Shown piece by piece: positions 1 through 6,615 of a DNA stretch of 15,695 nucleotides (positions are counted from its first letter, which is position 1; each line of letters opens with the position of its first letter). The translations under genes and the position numbers were made by a program. Under the pieces are notes generated by a model, which did no database searches, was not told the DNA's origin, and was given only the letters and a program-made list of their open reading frames with translations. Source of the DNA: an uncultured Eubacterium sp. Its GTDB lineage: Bacteria > Bacillota > Clostridia > Lachnospirales > Lachnospiraceae. Location: NCBI GenBank assembly GCA_934322085.1, contig CAKRGF010000042.1, positions 1-15,695 on the forward strand, given 5' to 3'.

Positions 1-81
1 CTCGTCATCTGCAAACCATCTGGATTCCCAGTCTTTGATAACGCCGACTCTTAAACCGTGTGGATTTACCTTCTGTCCCAT
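1..81 (-). CDS. rpsC: 30S ribosomal protein S3 (5' end only)
   Basis: Only the first 27 codons are in the window; the gene runs off the left edge. It reads MGQKVNPHGLRVGVIKDW and onward, the conserved N-terminus of ribosomal protein S3, which binds 16S rRNA in the head of the small subunit near the mRNA entry site. The ATG has an AAGGAG ribosome binding site a few bases upstream. It starts 15 bp after the rplV stop, as expected in the S10 operon. The assignment is firm despite the short fragment because the N-terminal motif and the neighbour order agree. Confidence 0.95.
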   Translation of the reverse strand, partial: MGQKVNPHGLRVGVIKDWESRWFADDE

Positions 82-96
82 CTTAATCTCCTTTCA

Positions 97-483
97 TTAT
101 CTTTCATTCAAGATGATGGTAATGTGGCACATTCTCTTTTCAATACGGTATGCCATACCACGAGCTCTTGGTCTGATTCTCTTCATTGTAGTTGCCTTGT
201 TGGCAAAGCACTCATCAACGTAGAGATTTTCCGGGTCCATGCCATTGTTGTTCTCAGCATTTGCAATGGCAGAATTCAATAATTTCTTAATTACTGATGA
301 TGCATATCTTGGATTGTATTCCAAAATACCAAGTGCAGTCTGTACATCTTTGCCACGGATTGCATCCAATACGAATCCTGCTTTCTGAGCAGAAATTCTG
401 GCATGTGACAGTTTAGCAGATGGTCTTGTATCTTTGTTCTGGTTTCTTTCTTTCTTAATCTGTGATCTATGTCCTTTAGCCAC
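97..483 (-). CDS. rplV: 50S ribosomal protein L22
   Basis: This 128-residue protein has the normal L22 length and fold markers: a basic N-terminus, KDIRGKDV-type helix residues and the long beta-hairpin ending in the exit tunnel (MKRIRPRARGMAYRI, about residues 97-111). L22 binds 23S rRNA and its hairpin lines the nascent-peptide tunnel where macrolides bind. The start codon is GTG (481-483), preceded by a strong AAAGGAGG; no upstream in-frame ATG is better. One oddity is Met in the hairpin tip where E. coli L22 has Arg92 (GRA becomes GMA). The upstream gap to rpsS is 75 bp, larger than its neighbours, and contains a short inverted repeat. Confidence 0.97.
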   Translation of the reverse strand: MAKGHRSQIKKERNQNKDTRPSAKLSHARISAQKAGFVLDAIRGKDVQTALGILEYNPRYASSVIKKLLNSAIANAENNNGMDPENLYVDECFANKATTMKRIRPRARGMAYRIEKRMCHITIILNER

Positions 484-534
484 TTTTCAGAAACCTCCTT
501 TCATACATTCATACATTGAAACTTTCATTTCTTA

Positions 535-560
535 AAAACGTCCGTCATCCGCAACGTTTT
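535..560 (-). other. short inverted repeat at the rpsS stop
   Basis: AAAACGT (535-541) and ACGTTTT (554-560) form a 7-bp stem with a 12-base loop, overlapping the rpsS stop codon. Read on the minus strand the stem ends in a run of T, so it resembles a weak terminator or attenuator between rpsS and rplV. The stem is AT-rich and short, and the operon clearly continues, so it may only stall transcription or mean nothing. Confidence 0.3.
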
Positions 561-831
561 AACCTCTCTTCTCGTCTTTTCCATGACCTCTGTAAGTTCT
601 TGTAGAAACGAACTCACCAAGTTTGTGACCTACCATATCTTCTGTCACATATACCGGTACATGTTTTCTTCCGTCATGGACTGCAATCGTGTGACCCACG
701 AAGCTAGGGAAGATAGTGGAACGACGTGACCAGGTTTTAATTACTGTTTTATCTCCGGATTCGTTCATGGCATCAATTTTCTTTAACAGATGCGCATCAG
801 CGAATGGTCCTTTTTTTAATGAACGTGACAC
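559..831 (-). CDS. rpsS: 30S ribosomal protein S19
   Basis: This 90-residue protein starts MSRSLKKGPF and carries the conserved S19 core (SRRSTIFPSFVGHTIAVHDG, then GHKLGEF and RTYRGHGKD near the C-terminus). S19 sits in the head of the small subunit with S13 and contacts 16S rRNA and the large subunit. The start is GTG (829-831), chosen because the family N-terminus begins exactly there and AAAGGAGG lies just upstream. It follows rplB by 36 bp in the normal S10 operon order. Confidence 0.97.
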   Translation of the reverse strand: MSRSLKKGPFADAHLLKKIDAMNESGDKTVIKTWSRRSTIFPSFVGHTIAVHDGRKHVPVYVTEDMVGHKLGEFVSTRTYRGHGKDEKRG

Positions 832-867
832 TACGTTTTACCTCCTTTATTTCGGTTCTGCGCCAAA

Positions 868-1713
868 TTACTTACTAAGCGCTTTACCATCTCTACGACG
901 GATAATCATCTTATTCGACTGTTTGTTTTTCTTTCTTGTCTTGTAACCAAGAGCAGGTTTGCCCCAAGGTGTACATGGTCCTGGACGACCAACAGGTGCT
1001 TTACCTTCACCACCACCGTGTGGATGGTCATTCGGGTTCATGACAGAACCACGAACTGTTGGGCGGATACCCATATGACGTTTACGTCCTGCTTTACCAA
1101 TGTTTACAAGGTTATGCTCTGTATTTCCTACCTGACCAATAGAAGCACGGCACACGATTGGCACCATTCTCATCTCGCCAGATGGCATACGGATAATTGC
1201 ATATTTGCCTTCTTTAGCCATGAGCTGTGCACTTACACCAGCAGCACGAACAAGCTGTCCGCCATGACCAGGATACATCTCGATGTTATGAATCTGTGTA
1301 CCAACCGGCATATCTTTTAATTCCATGCAGTTTCCGACTTTAATTTCAGCCTCAGCACCGTTCATAACGGTCTGTCCTACTTTAAGTCCTACTGGAGCAA
1401 GAATGTATTTCTTTTCTCCATCTGCATAACAAATCAATGCAATGTTTGCTGTTCTGTTTGGATCGTACTCAATCGATTTAACGGTTGCCGGAATACCATC
1501 CTTATTTCTTTTAAAGTCGATAATTCTGTATTTTCTTCTAGAACCACCACCGTGATGTCTCACTGTGATTTTTCCCTGCGCATTACGTCCTGCATGCTTC
1601 TTCAAAGAAGTTGTCAGGGATTTCTCCGGAGTAGATGCTGTAATCTCTTCGAAATCGTAACCGCTCATGTTTCTTCTAGAAGGGGTATATGGGTTATAAG
1701 TTTTGATTCCCAT
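868..1713 (-). CDS. rplB: 50S ribosomal protein L2
   Basis: This 281-residue protein has the usual L2 length. It begins MGIKTYNPYTPSRR and keeps the N-terminal RNA-binding half (HHGGGSRRKYRIIDFKR) and the SH3-like half. The conserved C-terminal block DHPHGGGEG is intact, including the His near residue 230 that corresponds to the E. coli His229 region near the peptidyl-transferase centre. L2 is a primary 23S rRNA binder needed for subunit association. It starts at ATG with AAAGGAG upstream, 19 bp after rplW. Confidence 0.98.
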   Translation of the reverse strand: MGIKTYNPYTPSRRNMSGYDFEEITASTPEKSLTTSLKKHAGRNAQGKITVRHHGGGSRRKYRIIDFKRNKDGIPATVKSIEYDPNRTANIALICYADGEKKYILAPVGLKVGQTVMNGAEAEIKVGNCMELKDMPVGTQIHNIEMYPGHGGQLVRAAGVSAQLMAKEGKYAIIRMPSGEMRMVPIVCRASIGQVGNTEHNLVNIGKAGRKRHMGIRPTVRGSVMNPNDHPHGGGEGKAPVGRPGPCTPWGKPALGYKTRKKNKQSNKMIIRRRDGKALSK

Positions 1714-1732
1714 TTGTTACACTCCTTTCGAT

Positions 1733-2032
1733 TTAAAGTCCTTCAAAAATCTCAATATCAGCACTGTCCTCTGTTAATTGAACAATCGCTTTTTTCTTCT
1801 TTGCTGTCTTGCCAACTACCATACCACGTCTGCGTTTTTTACCATCCAAATTCATGGTGTTTACTTTCGCAACTTTGGTTCCAGGGAACATCTTCTCTAC
1901 TGCCTCTTTAATCTGGGACTTTGTAGCCTCTGTATGAACATAAAATGTATATCTTTTATATTCCATGCCAGCCATAGATTTCTCTGTGATAACCGGTTTA
2001 TCAATAATGTCATAATATCTTAAATCTGCCAT
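1733..2032 (-). CDS. rplW: 50S ribosomal protein L23
   Basis: This 99-residue L23 begins MADLRYYDIIDKPVITEKS and keeps the RYTFYVH strand, the helix with KSQIKEAVEKMF and the basic loop GKKRRRGMVVGKT. L23 sits at the tunnel exit and is the docking site for trigger factor and SRP. Its ATG overlaps the rplD stop by one base (TAATG), so translation is probably coupled to rplD. Nothing unusual is visible. Confidence 0.97.
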   Translation of the reverse strand: MADLRYYDIIDKPVITEKSMAGMEYKRYTFYVHTEATKSQIKEAVEKMFPGTKVAKVNTMNLDGKKRRRGMVVGKTAKKKKAIVQLTEDSADIEIFEGL

Positions 2033-2652
2033 TATGCGTACACCTCCTCGATTGCTTTTACAGCGCTCTTGGTAATGACTACTGTGTCATACTTCAATAC
2101 GTCGTAAACACTAATAGAATTGTTGTACACACCTCTTGCTGTCGGAATGTTTCTAACAGAAAGAATTGCGTTTGATGCATCACCATCAACTACTACCAAC
2201 GCTTTTTCAGCTTTCAAATTGCTAAGAATCTGCTTCATCTCTTTTGTCTTTGGAGCTTCCATATCAAGAGAATCTACAACGATAAGTTTTTCCTCATTTA
2301 CTTTAGAAGATAAAACGGATTTCATCGCTGCTGCTTTTTCTTTTTTGTTCATTTTGAAAGAATAATCTCTCGGAACCGGTGCGAACACAACACCGCCGCC
2401 TGTCCACTGTGGAGCACGGATGGAACCCTGTCTAGCATGACCAGTTCCCTTCTGTCTCCATGGTTTTCTACCACCGCCACGAACTTCAGAACGTGTCTTA
2501 GCTTTCTGTGTTCCCTGACGTTTATTAGCGAGCTGTAAAACAACTGCCATATGAACCAAATGCTCATTTACCGGAGCGGCAAATACGGAATCGTTCAAGT
2601 CGATTTTCTCTACTTCTTTGCCTTCCTTATTATAAACAGATACACTTGCCAT
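2032..2652 (-). CDS. rplD: 50S ribosomal protein L4
   Basis: This 206-residue L4 keeps the tunnel-lining extended loop (GGGRKPWRQKGTGHARQGS, about residues 60-78), including the Lys/Gly/Thr/Gly stretch where macrolide-resistance changes occur in other species; no such change is seen. In enterobacteria L4 also represses its own S10 operon through the leader; whether that holds here is unknown. The ATG has AAAGGAGG upstream, and the gene lies 25 bp after rplC. Confidence 0.97.
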   Translation of the reverse strand: MASVSVYNKEGKEVEKIDLNDSVFAAPVNEHLVHMAVVLQLANKRQGTQKAKTRSEVRGGGRKPWRQKGTGHARQGSIRAPQWTGGGVVFAPVPRDYSFKMNKKEKAAAMKSVLSSKVNEEKLIVVDSLDMEAPKTKEMKQILSNLKAEKALVVVDGDASNAILSVRNIPTARGVYNNSISVYDVLKYDTVVITKSAVKAIEEVYA

Positions 2653-2677
2653 CTGTGTCTTCCTCCTTTCCGAAAAG

Positions 2678-3307
2678 TTATGCCTTAACGGATTCTTTAA
2701 TAATTACTGTTGATTTCTTCGGTCCCGGAACAGCTCCCTTAACCAGAATCAGATTATTTTCTGCATCTACGCGGACAATCTCAAGATTCTGAATGGTAAC
2801 CTGTACTGCACCCATCTGACCAGGCATCTTCTTGCCTTTAAATACTTTACTTGGATCAGATGCAGAACCGTTGGAACCAGCATGTCTATGGAATTTGGAA
2901 CCGTGACCCATTGGTCCGCGAGACTGTCCATGACGCTTGATTGCACCCTGGAAACCTTTACCTTTTGTCTTCGCAGTAACGTCAATTTTGTCACCAGCTT
3001 CAAAGATGTCTGCTTTAATTTCCTGGCCCAACTCATACTCTGCAGCATTCTCGAATTTAAACTCTGTGAGGAATCTCTTATTCTCGATACCTGCTTTTTC
3101 TAAGTGTCCTTTTACCGGCTTGTTCACTAATTTCTCGCGAACATCGCCATACGCTACCTGTACTGCTTCGTATCCGTCATTCTCAACTGTCTTAATCTGA
3201 GAAACATATACCGGACCAGCCTGAAGTACGGTAACTGGTGTCAATACACCGTCTTCGTTGAAAATCTGTGTCATTCCAACTTTTGTAGCTACAATAGCTT
3301 TCTTCAT
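2678..3307 (-). CDS. rplC: 50S ribosomal protein L3
   Basis: L3 of 209 residues. The open frame extends 18 codons further upstream to 3361, but I place the start at 3305-3307. The family N-terminus MKKAIVATKVGMTQIF begins there, GGAGGAAAG lies just upstream, and the extra codons contain the intergenic hairpin region. The conserved segments GFQGAIKRH, SRGPMGHGSKFHRHAGS and FKGKKMPGQMG are present. L3 is an assembly-initiator protein of the large subunit whose loop reaches toward the peptidyl-transferase centre. Translation products of the other frames here are shadows. Confidence 0.96.
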   Translation of the reverse strand: MKKAIVATKVGMTQIFNEDGVLTPVTVLQAGPVYVSQIKTVENDGYEAVQVAYGDVREKLVNKPVKGHLEKAGIENKRFLTEFKFENAAEYELGQEIKADIFEAGDKIDVTAKTKGKGFQGAIKRHGQSRGPMGHGSKFHRHAGSNGSASDPSKVFKGKKMPGQMGAVQVTIQNLEIVRVDAENNLILVKGAVPGPKKSTVIIKESVKA

Positions 3308-3361
3308 TTCTTCTTTCCTCCTATAAAATCTACAGCGGATTGATTTTCTCAAACCAATCAT

Positions 3362-3413
3362 CCTAGATGGTTACTGTTTTGTCCTGAACCGTAGACCGCA
3401 TCATAACCATAGG
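3362..3413 (-). other. inverted repeat in the rpsJ-rplC spacer
   Basis: The 109-bp gap between rpsJ and rplC is large for this operon. It holds CCTAGATGGTTA (3362-3373) facing TAACCATAGG (3404-3413), a 10-bp stem with a two-base bulge, starting only 3 bp after the rpsJ stop. There is no T-run, so it is not an ordinary terminator. It could be a processing site, a 3'-end stabiliser or an autoregulatory RNA site for an L3-operon protein; this is inference. Confidence 0.4.
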
Positions 3414-3416
3414 TTC

Positions 3417-3737
3417 TTATTTCATTTTGATGTCAATTGCAACGCCTGCAGGCATTTCCAAACGGGAAAGTGCATCTACAGTCTTCTGTGAAGGTGTCAA
3501 TACATCAATCAGTCTTTTGTGAGTTCTCTGCTCGAACTGCTCACGGGAATCTTTGTATTTGTGTACCGCTCTAAGAATGGTAACAACTTCTTTCTTGGTA
3601 GGAAGTGGCACAGGCCCACTCACCTTTGCTCCCGTTTTCTTTACAGTATCAATCAGCTTAGATGCTGCAAAGTCGATCAACTGATGATCGTATGCCTTCA
3701 GGATAATTCTCATTTTCTGACTTTTTTTACTTGCCAT
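3417..3737 (-). CDS. rpsJ: 30S ribosomal protein S10
   Basis: The 106-residue S10 (NusE) is the first gene of the operon. It reads IILKAYDHQLIDFAASKLI, then GPVPLPTKKE and HVRT-equivalent residues (YKDSREQFEQRTHKRLIDV). S10 lies in the small-subunit head and, with NusB, also serves transcription antitermination. The ATG is preceded by AAGGAGG with a spacing of about 13 bases to the ATG, slightly long. A leader of about 280 nt lies upstream, so control of the whole operon probably acts before this gene. Confidence 0.97.
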   Translation of the reverse strand: MASKKSQKMRIILKAYDHQLIDFAASKLIDTVKKTGAKVSGPVPLPTKKEVVTILRAVHKYKDSREQFEQRTHKRLIDVLTPSQKTVDALSRLEMPAGVAIDIKMK

Positions 3738-3806
3738 AAAAAATAGTCGCCTCCTTTTCGTACTTTATTTGGTAATAGTACGACAAGTGGTGACTGTACA
3801 CTCATC

Positions 3807-3863
3807 CGTGTGTGTCATATCGGTTCATTCAAAAATCCTCCCTATGGAGGCTTGACTCACACG
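3807..3863 (-). terminator. nested attenuator-like hairpin in the S10 leader
   Basis: An outer arm CGTGTGTGTCA (3807-3817) pairs with TGACTCACACG (3853-3863), with one mismatch. Inside it, CCTCC (837-841 of the 3000s) pairs with GGAGG (846-850), followed on the minus strand by ATTTTT. The inner hairpin plus T-run looks like an intrinsic terminator, and the GGAGG could be mistaken for a ribosome binding site. The outer pairing could compete with other leader structures. This is structure seen by eye; no folding was computed. Confidence 0.5.
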
Positions 3864-3965
3864 TTTATCTGCTCCTTGGCAGAAAATATGTTACTGTACA
3901 GTGACTTGCCGTCAGGGTTCCCGGCCGAATTTGCTGATCTCGGCCTCTTGACATTCGCTCCACGG

Positions 3966-3985
3966 AAAAACCCACCAGATGGTGG
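3966..3985 (-). terminator. promoter-proximal attenuator-like hairpin
   Basis: On the minus strand CCACC-ATCT-GGTGG is followed directly by GTTTTT, about 35 bases after the inferred transcription start of the S10 operon. A 5-bp GC-rich stem with a tetraloop and five T fits a weak intrinsic terminator, that is, a possible attenuator. Read-through must be common because the operon is essential. Confidence 0.5.
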
Positions 3986-4025
3986 CAACCTCACGCTTCA
4001 TCGCTATCATGTCACAGCAAATATT

Positions 4026-4054
4026 AGTCTACCATACCTTTTTCCATAATGCAA
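4026..4054 (-). promoter_or_regulatory. S10 operon promoter
   Basis: On the minus strand TTGCAT (4049-4054) and TAGACT (4026-4031) are separated by exactly 17 bp, a good housekeeping sigma-A promoter. The inferred start of transcription is near 4019. It is the only convincing promoter upstream of rpsJ. Its -35 end touches the outer edge of the inverted-repeat element that begins near 4069. Confidence 0.75.
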
Positions 4055-4095
4055 GCACTTTTTTTCACGAAAACTACAAGCCATGCAAAAAAGGT

Positions 4096-4143
4096 AAAAA
4101 CAAATTTCGTCGGGAGCTCGCTCACGTAAGAAAATTTGTTTTT
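4096..4143. terminator. 12-bp stem hairpin with T-tract on both strands
   Basis: AAAAACAAATTT (4096-4107) and AAATTTGTTTTT (4132-4143) are a perfect 12-bp inverted repeat around a 24-base loop that is itself GC-rich (GGAGCTCGCTC). Both strands run into T after the stem, so it could act as a bidirectional terminator. On the minus strand it would end transcripts arriving from the region above and insulate the S10 promoter just downstream. Confidence 0.65.
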
Positions 4144-4156
4144 TAGCTTTTTTATA

Positions 4157-4320
4157 GGGCGACAGCCCGTGACCGAGCAGGCTCTGCCTGCGAGGTTGCA
4201 TGGCGCAGTGTCCGGGGCGACAGCCCGTGACCGAGCAGGCTTTGCCTGCGAGGTTGCATGGCGCAGTGTCCGAGGCGACAGCCCGTGACCGAGTGAGCTC
4301 TGCCTGCGAGGTTGCATGGC
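4157..4320. repeat. 58-bp tandem repeat, three copies
   Basis: Units run 4157-4214, 4215-4272 and 4273-4320 (the last is truncated at 48 bp). Period is exactly 58 bp. Units 1 and 2 differ at one base; unit 3 differs at a few, mainly where CAGG becomes TGAG. Each unit has two internal hairpins: GGGC-GACA-GCCC and GCAGGC-TCT-GCCTGC. The array is much more GC-rich than its surroundings. Open frames across it on either strand are repetitive Cys/Arg/Ala translations and are not credible genes. There are no spacers, so it is not CRISPR. Confidence 0.9.
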
Positions 4321-4331
4321 TTGTAGTTTTC

Positions 4332-4728
4332 CGAGTGCACTTGCAAGCTGGCAACTTGCTTTTGGCACTCCATCTCGCCAGCACCCCTCTCTTCCCAGAC
4401 GTTTCCCGCCAAATCCATGGTGCCCCACACCCCATGCAACGCTTTTCCCTCTTTTTCTCCCTAAGCGTTGTCTATTTCGCTCGTTTCACGCCTCTTATCT
4501 CCCTTATTTCGTCAAATCACGCCCCCAAAGCAACTCTTTCTTCTATATTAGTGCTCCAGCGTTGCTTTTGAAGCAACCTCTTTTCGTTCTCATACAACTC
4601 TTTTTTACTTTAACACCAATTTAGGTTGCATAAGACAAGTTGCCAGCTTTACTTCCTTCTCTTTTACCCAGCAACACCGCGTACACCAGAGATGGCAACT
4701 TGCTTTTGGCGATTTTAGCAAAGCCCTC
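4332..4728. repeat. gene-free stretch with dispersed short repeats
   Basis: No credible gene is seen here. TGGCAACTTGCTTTTGGC occurs twice in direct orientation (4349-4366 and 4693-4710). AAGCTGGCAACTTG occurs at 4345-4358 and inverted at 4636-4649. The rest is pyrimidine-rich on the plus strand. The gene at 4729-5517 ends immediately beside the last copy. These may be traces of a decayed repeat element related to the neighbouring array. Confidence 0.7.
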
Positions 4729-5517
4729 TCACACCAAATACTCCTGAATATAACAATCCAGCACTCTGGTATTCAACGGTGCACTTGAACTTTCATGAAG
4801 CAATAAAACATCTCTGCCAATCAGCAATTGATTCATCTCAAAGGCATCCAGTTTTCGCAGAACCGCATTATAATAATCCTCATTATCCATCATTCCAAAG
4901 TGCTCCAAATAATAAATCCTGCCGGTTCGCGAATTCATAACCGTAAAGTCCGGATAAAAGGTAACTCGCCGCCCATGCACCGTAAGTTCCAATGGCTTTT
5001 CATATTTATACACTACACCATAACGCCGTAAGTGGTCAGCTATAATTATCTCTGACTTCGAGCGCACACGCTCACCATTTGCCGTGAAGTATTCACCAGT
5101 CACTTCCTCATCCAACGTTTTCGCAGCATAACCTTCATTTTCAAACATCTTAACTCTTTGTTCAATAGGAATAAAATCCGGAGTAAATAAAACTTGCTTA
5201 CCTTCATGCATCTGAGAATACACATCTTCCAATTCAGAATCCGAGAAAAATTCAACTGCCTGTCTTCCAGCCTCAATCTTAGCATTTAATATAGGAAGTA
5301 ACTTTTTATAATACCTGTCTTTTGCCAGCATCCTCAACTTATCTTTTTCGCTTTTTTTCACATATTCCCCATTAAGATAATATTGAAATGCCCCTCGCAC
5401 TTTCCGACAGATAAAATTACCACCATTTGATATTGTAACACTCTTTTCAGCCTTCCTGCGCACCTGCTCCAAAAACCATATACGCTCTTTAGCAAAACTC
5501 TTTAATTCATTTTCCAA
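4729..5517 (-). CDS. orphan PD-(D/E)XK nuclease-like protein
   Basis: This 262-residue soluble protein is of unknown role. The C-terminal half has the layout of a PD-(D/E)XK nuclease-fold domain: a helix with RSKSEIIIADHL (Glu about 156), a strand with KYEKPLEL, then FYPDFTV (Asp about 190) and YYLEHFGMMD (Glu about 205), the usual ExK replaced by E-H-F. Similar SKSE...YPDF...EHFGMMD blocks occur, to my knowledge, in Firmicutes helicase-associated or stand-alone proteins. The N-terminal 100 residues are helical and charged with no signal peptide. The start is TTG (5515-5517), chosen because an in-frame TAG lies six codons upstream and AAAGG is suitably spaced; no in-frame ATG fits. Nuclease activity is inference. 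Confidence 0.7.
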   Translation of the reverse strand: MENELKSFAKERIWFLEQVRRKAEKSVTISNGGNFICRKVRGAFQYYLNGEYVKKSEKDKLRMLAKDRYYKKLLPILNAKIEAGRQAVEFFSDSELEDVYSQMHEGKQVLFTPDFIPIEQRVKMFENEGYAAKTLDEEVTGEYFTANGERVRSKSEIIIADHLRRYGVVYKYEKPLELTVHGRRVTFYPDFTVMNSRTGRIYYLEHFGMMDNEDYYNAVLRKLDAFEMNQLLIGRDVLLLHESSSAPLNTRVLDCYIQEYLV

Positions 5518-5616
5518 ACATCCACATCCTTTCTACATCCAAACTCTGCCTAATAAAATACACTTTAACACACATTTCAGGCATTTACCAGAATTATTCA
5601 GCGTATAACGCTCGCA

Positions 5617-6600
5617 TCAGAAAAATTTCACACGGTTCTCCCCTACAATAACCGTACTGGTGCCTTTTGCAAGCCCATCCTCGTATAGATACAATCCATC
5701 TTTGTAGACCTTTTCCACTCCATCCGGGATTACAAACTCATCGCCAATCAAGTATGCATAATACATTATTTTACCATCCTTCGAATACAGCCATCCATTT
5801 TCATCACTTTTGTAATTTGAGTTAGCCTCTGCCACATCAAATCCCATTTCATCACCATTTACACTATTTTCCCACACAACAGCATTTTTAGCAATATACT
5901 TTACGCTCGCCGGTATTTGAACACGTCCTTCCTTATTGATTCGGATGCAATGCATCCCAAGCCTTTCCAAATGTTCCGGCATATTATGAACATATTTATA
6001 AGAATCTCCCAGTGATTCCTCATCCAGCTGCTTCAAATTGTCCGGCAGGGAACGAACAATGACACCGTTCAAACCATATTTTTTTACCCGCTGCAAATTA
6101 CTTCCCAATTTTACTTTTACACACTCCCCTTTATAAAAAGCATATTCCTCAATAACTTCTATACTGTCCGCCAGAATTACTTCCGAATCGCTTCCATATT
6201 TCCCCATGCCGCGAAAAGCATTCTTTTCCACCGTCTTTCGACCTTCTGCAAGCGTCACCTTCAAAGGCCCGGCTCCCGAAAACGCATATTCGTCTATTTT
6301 TACATCAGGTGGAATTTCCAGTGTCGACGTCTTAAGTTTGTATATCATACACCGCTCTTTCTCATTCAGGGAAAATGCCTTCTTTCCAATCACCTTAACA
6401 CTTTCGGGAAGAATAATTTTTCTCTCTGTCTGATAGCTTCCTTTGTAACGGATGAGTACACCATCTTTCACTTCAAACAAATCGCTGGTTTTATTTTTCT
6501 GTTCCTTTTGTTGAAACAAATCCGGCTTTTTCACCTGTGCCTCCCGCAAGGAGTTTCCACAACCGCAAACCGCCATAGCAGCGAATAAGTTGCATAACAT
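5617..6600 (-). CDS. BspA-like LRR_5 lipoprotein, disturbed start
   Basis: This 327-residue protein has repeated LRR_5 units (for example KIILPESVKVIGKKAFS, VILADSIEVIEEYAFY and a C-terminal VIPDGVEKVYKDGLYLY), the pattern of BspA-type surface proteins whose ligands are mostly unknown. The N-terminus MLCNLFAAMAVCGCG contains a lipobox-like VCGC, but lacks the usual Lys-rich n-region. The ATG at 6598-6600 has no ribosome binding site. Another ATG at the upstream stop (TGATG, 6615-6617) would encode MNFSK and needs a one-base shift to join this frame, giving a normal lipoprotein leader. The gene may therefore be frameshifted at its 5' end. It is last in the tandem LRR series. Confidence 0.75.
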   Translation of the reverse strand: MLCNLFAAMAVCGCGNSLREAQVKKPDLFQQKEQKNKTSDLFEVKDGVLIRYKGSYQTERKIILPESVKVIGKKAFSLNEKERCMIYKLKTSTLEIPPDVKIDEYAFSGAGPLKVTLAEGRKTVEKNAFRGMGKYGSDSEVILADSIEVIEEYAFYKGECVKVKLGSNLQRVKKYGLNGVIVRSLPDNLKQLDEESLGDSYKYVHNMPEHLERLGMHCIRINKEGRVQIPASVKYIAKNAVVWENSVNGDEMGFDVAEANSNYKSDENGWLYSKDGKIMYYAYLIGDEFVIPDGVEKVYKDGLYLYEDGLAKGTSTVIVGENRVKFF

Positions 6601-6615
6601 ATTTACTAAAATTCA

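Larger units (their letters stand above)
3738..4019 (-). promoter_or_regulatory. structured leader of the S10 operon
   Basis: No gene lies between the S10 promoter and rpsJ. The leader contains, in transcription order, a hairpin with T-run (3967-3985), a hairpin GGCCGA/TCGGCC (3923-3945), a palindrome ACTGTACAGT (3893-3902) and a nested stem (3807-3863) just before the rpsJ ribosome binding site. Such density of pairing in an r-protein leader fits autogenous control or attenuation. In E. coli the S10 leader is the target of L4, but I see no sequence identity to that leader and do not assign a ligand. Confidence 0.6.
4069..4331. repeat. 20-bp inverted repeat bracketing a tandem array
   Basis: GAAAACTACAAGCCATGCAA at 4069-4088 is the perfect reverse complement of 4312-4331. 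The two arms enclose the hairpin at 4096-4143 and the 58-bp tandem repeats. Similarity continues weakly outward (GTGC and CTTGCA on both sides), toward the S10 promoter on the left. No transposase and no clear target-site duplication is visible, so it could be a small non-autonomous element or a REP-like structure; I cannot decide. Confidence 0.8.

Noticed and set aside
3308..3361. Upstream start for rplC giving 18 extra residues
   Set aside because: The family N-terminus starts at 3307 behind a proper ribosome binding site, and the extension has no counterpart in L3.
716..3746. Plus-strand frames across the S10 operon
   Set aside because: All are antisense shadows of well-conserved ribosomal protein genes.
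4157..4320. Possible CRISPR array
   Set aside because: The units are contiguous 58-mers without unique spacers, and no cas gene is present.
4007..4439. Three overlapping minus-strand frames of 95-142 codons
   Set aside because: They are translations of the 58-bp repeats, repetitive in Ala, Arg and Cys, with no ribosome binding site and no family resemblance.
4200..4571. Plus-strand frame of 123 codons over the repeat array
   Set aside because: The frame begins inside the repeats, changes composition abruptly and has no ribosome binding site; a chance frame.
5600..5612. Hairpin AGCGT-ATA-ACGCT after the last LRR gene as a terminator
   Set aside because: Only 5 bp of stem and no T-run on the minus strand; not convincing.
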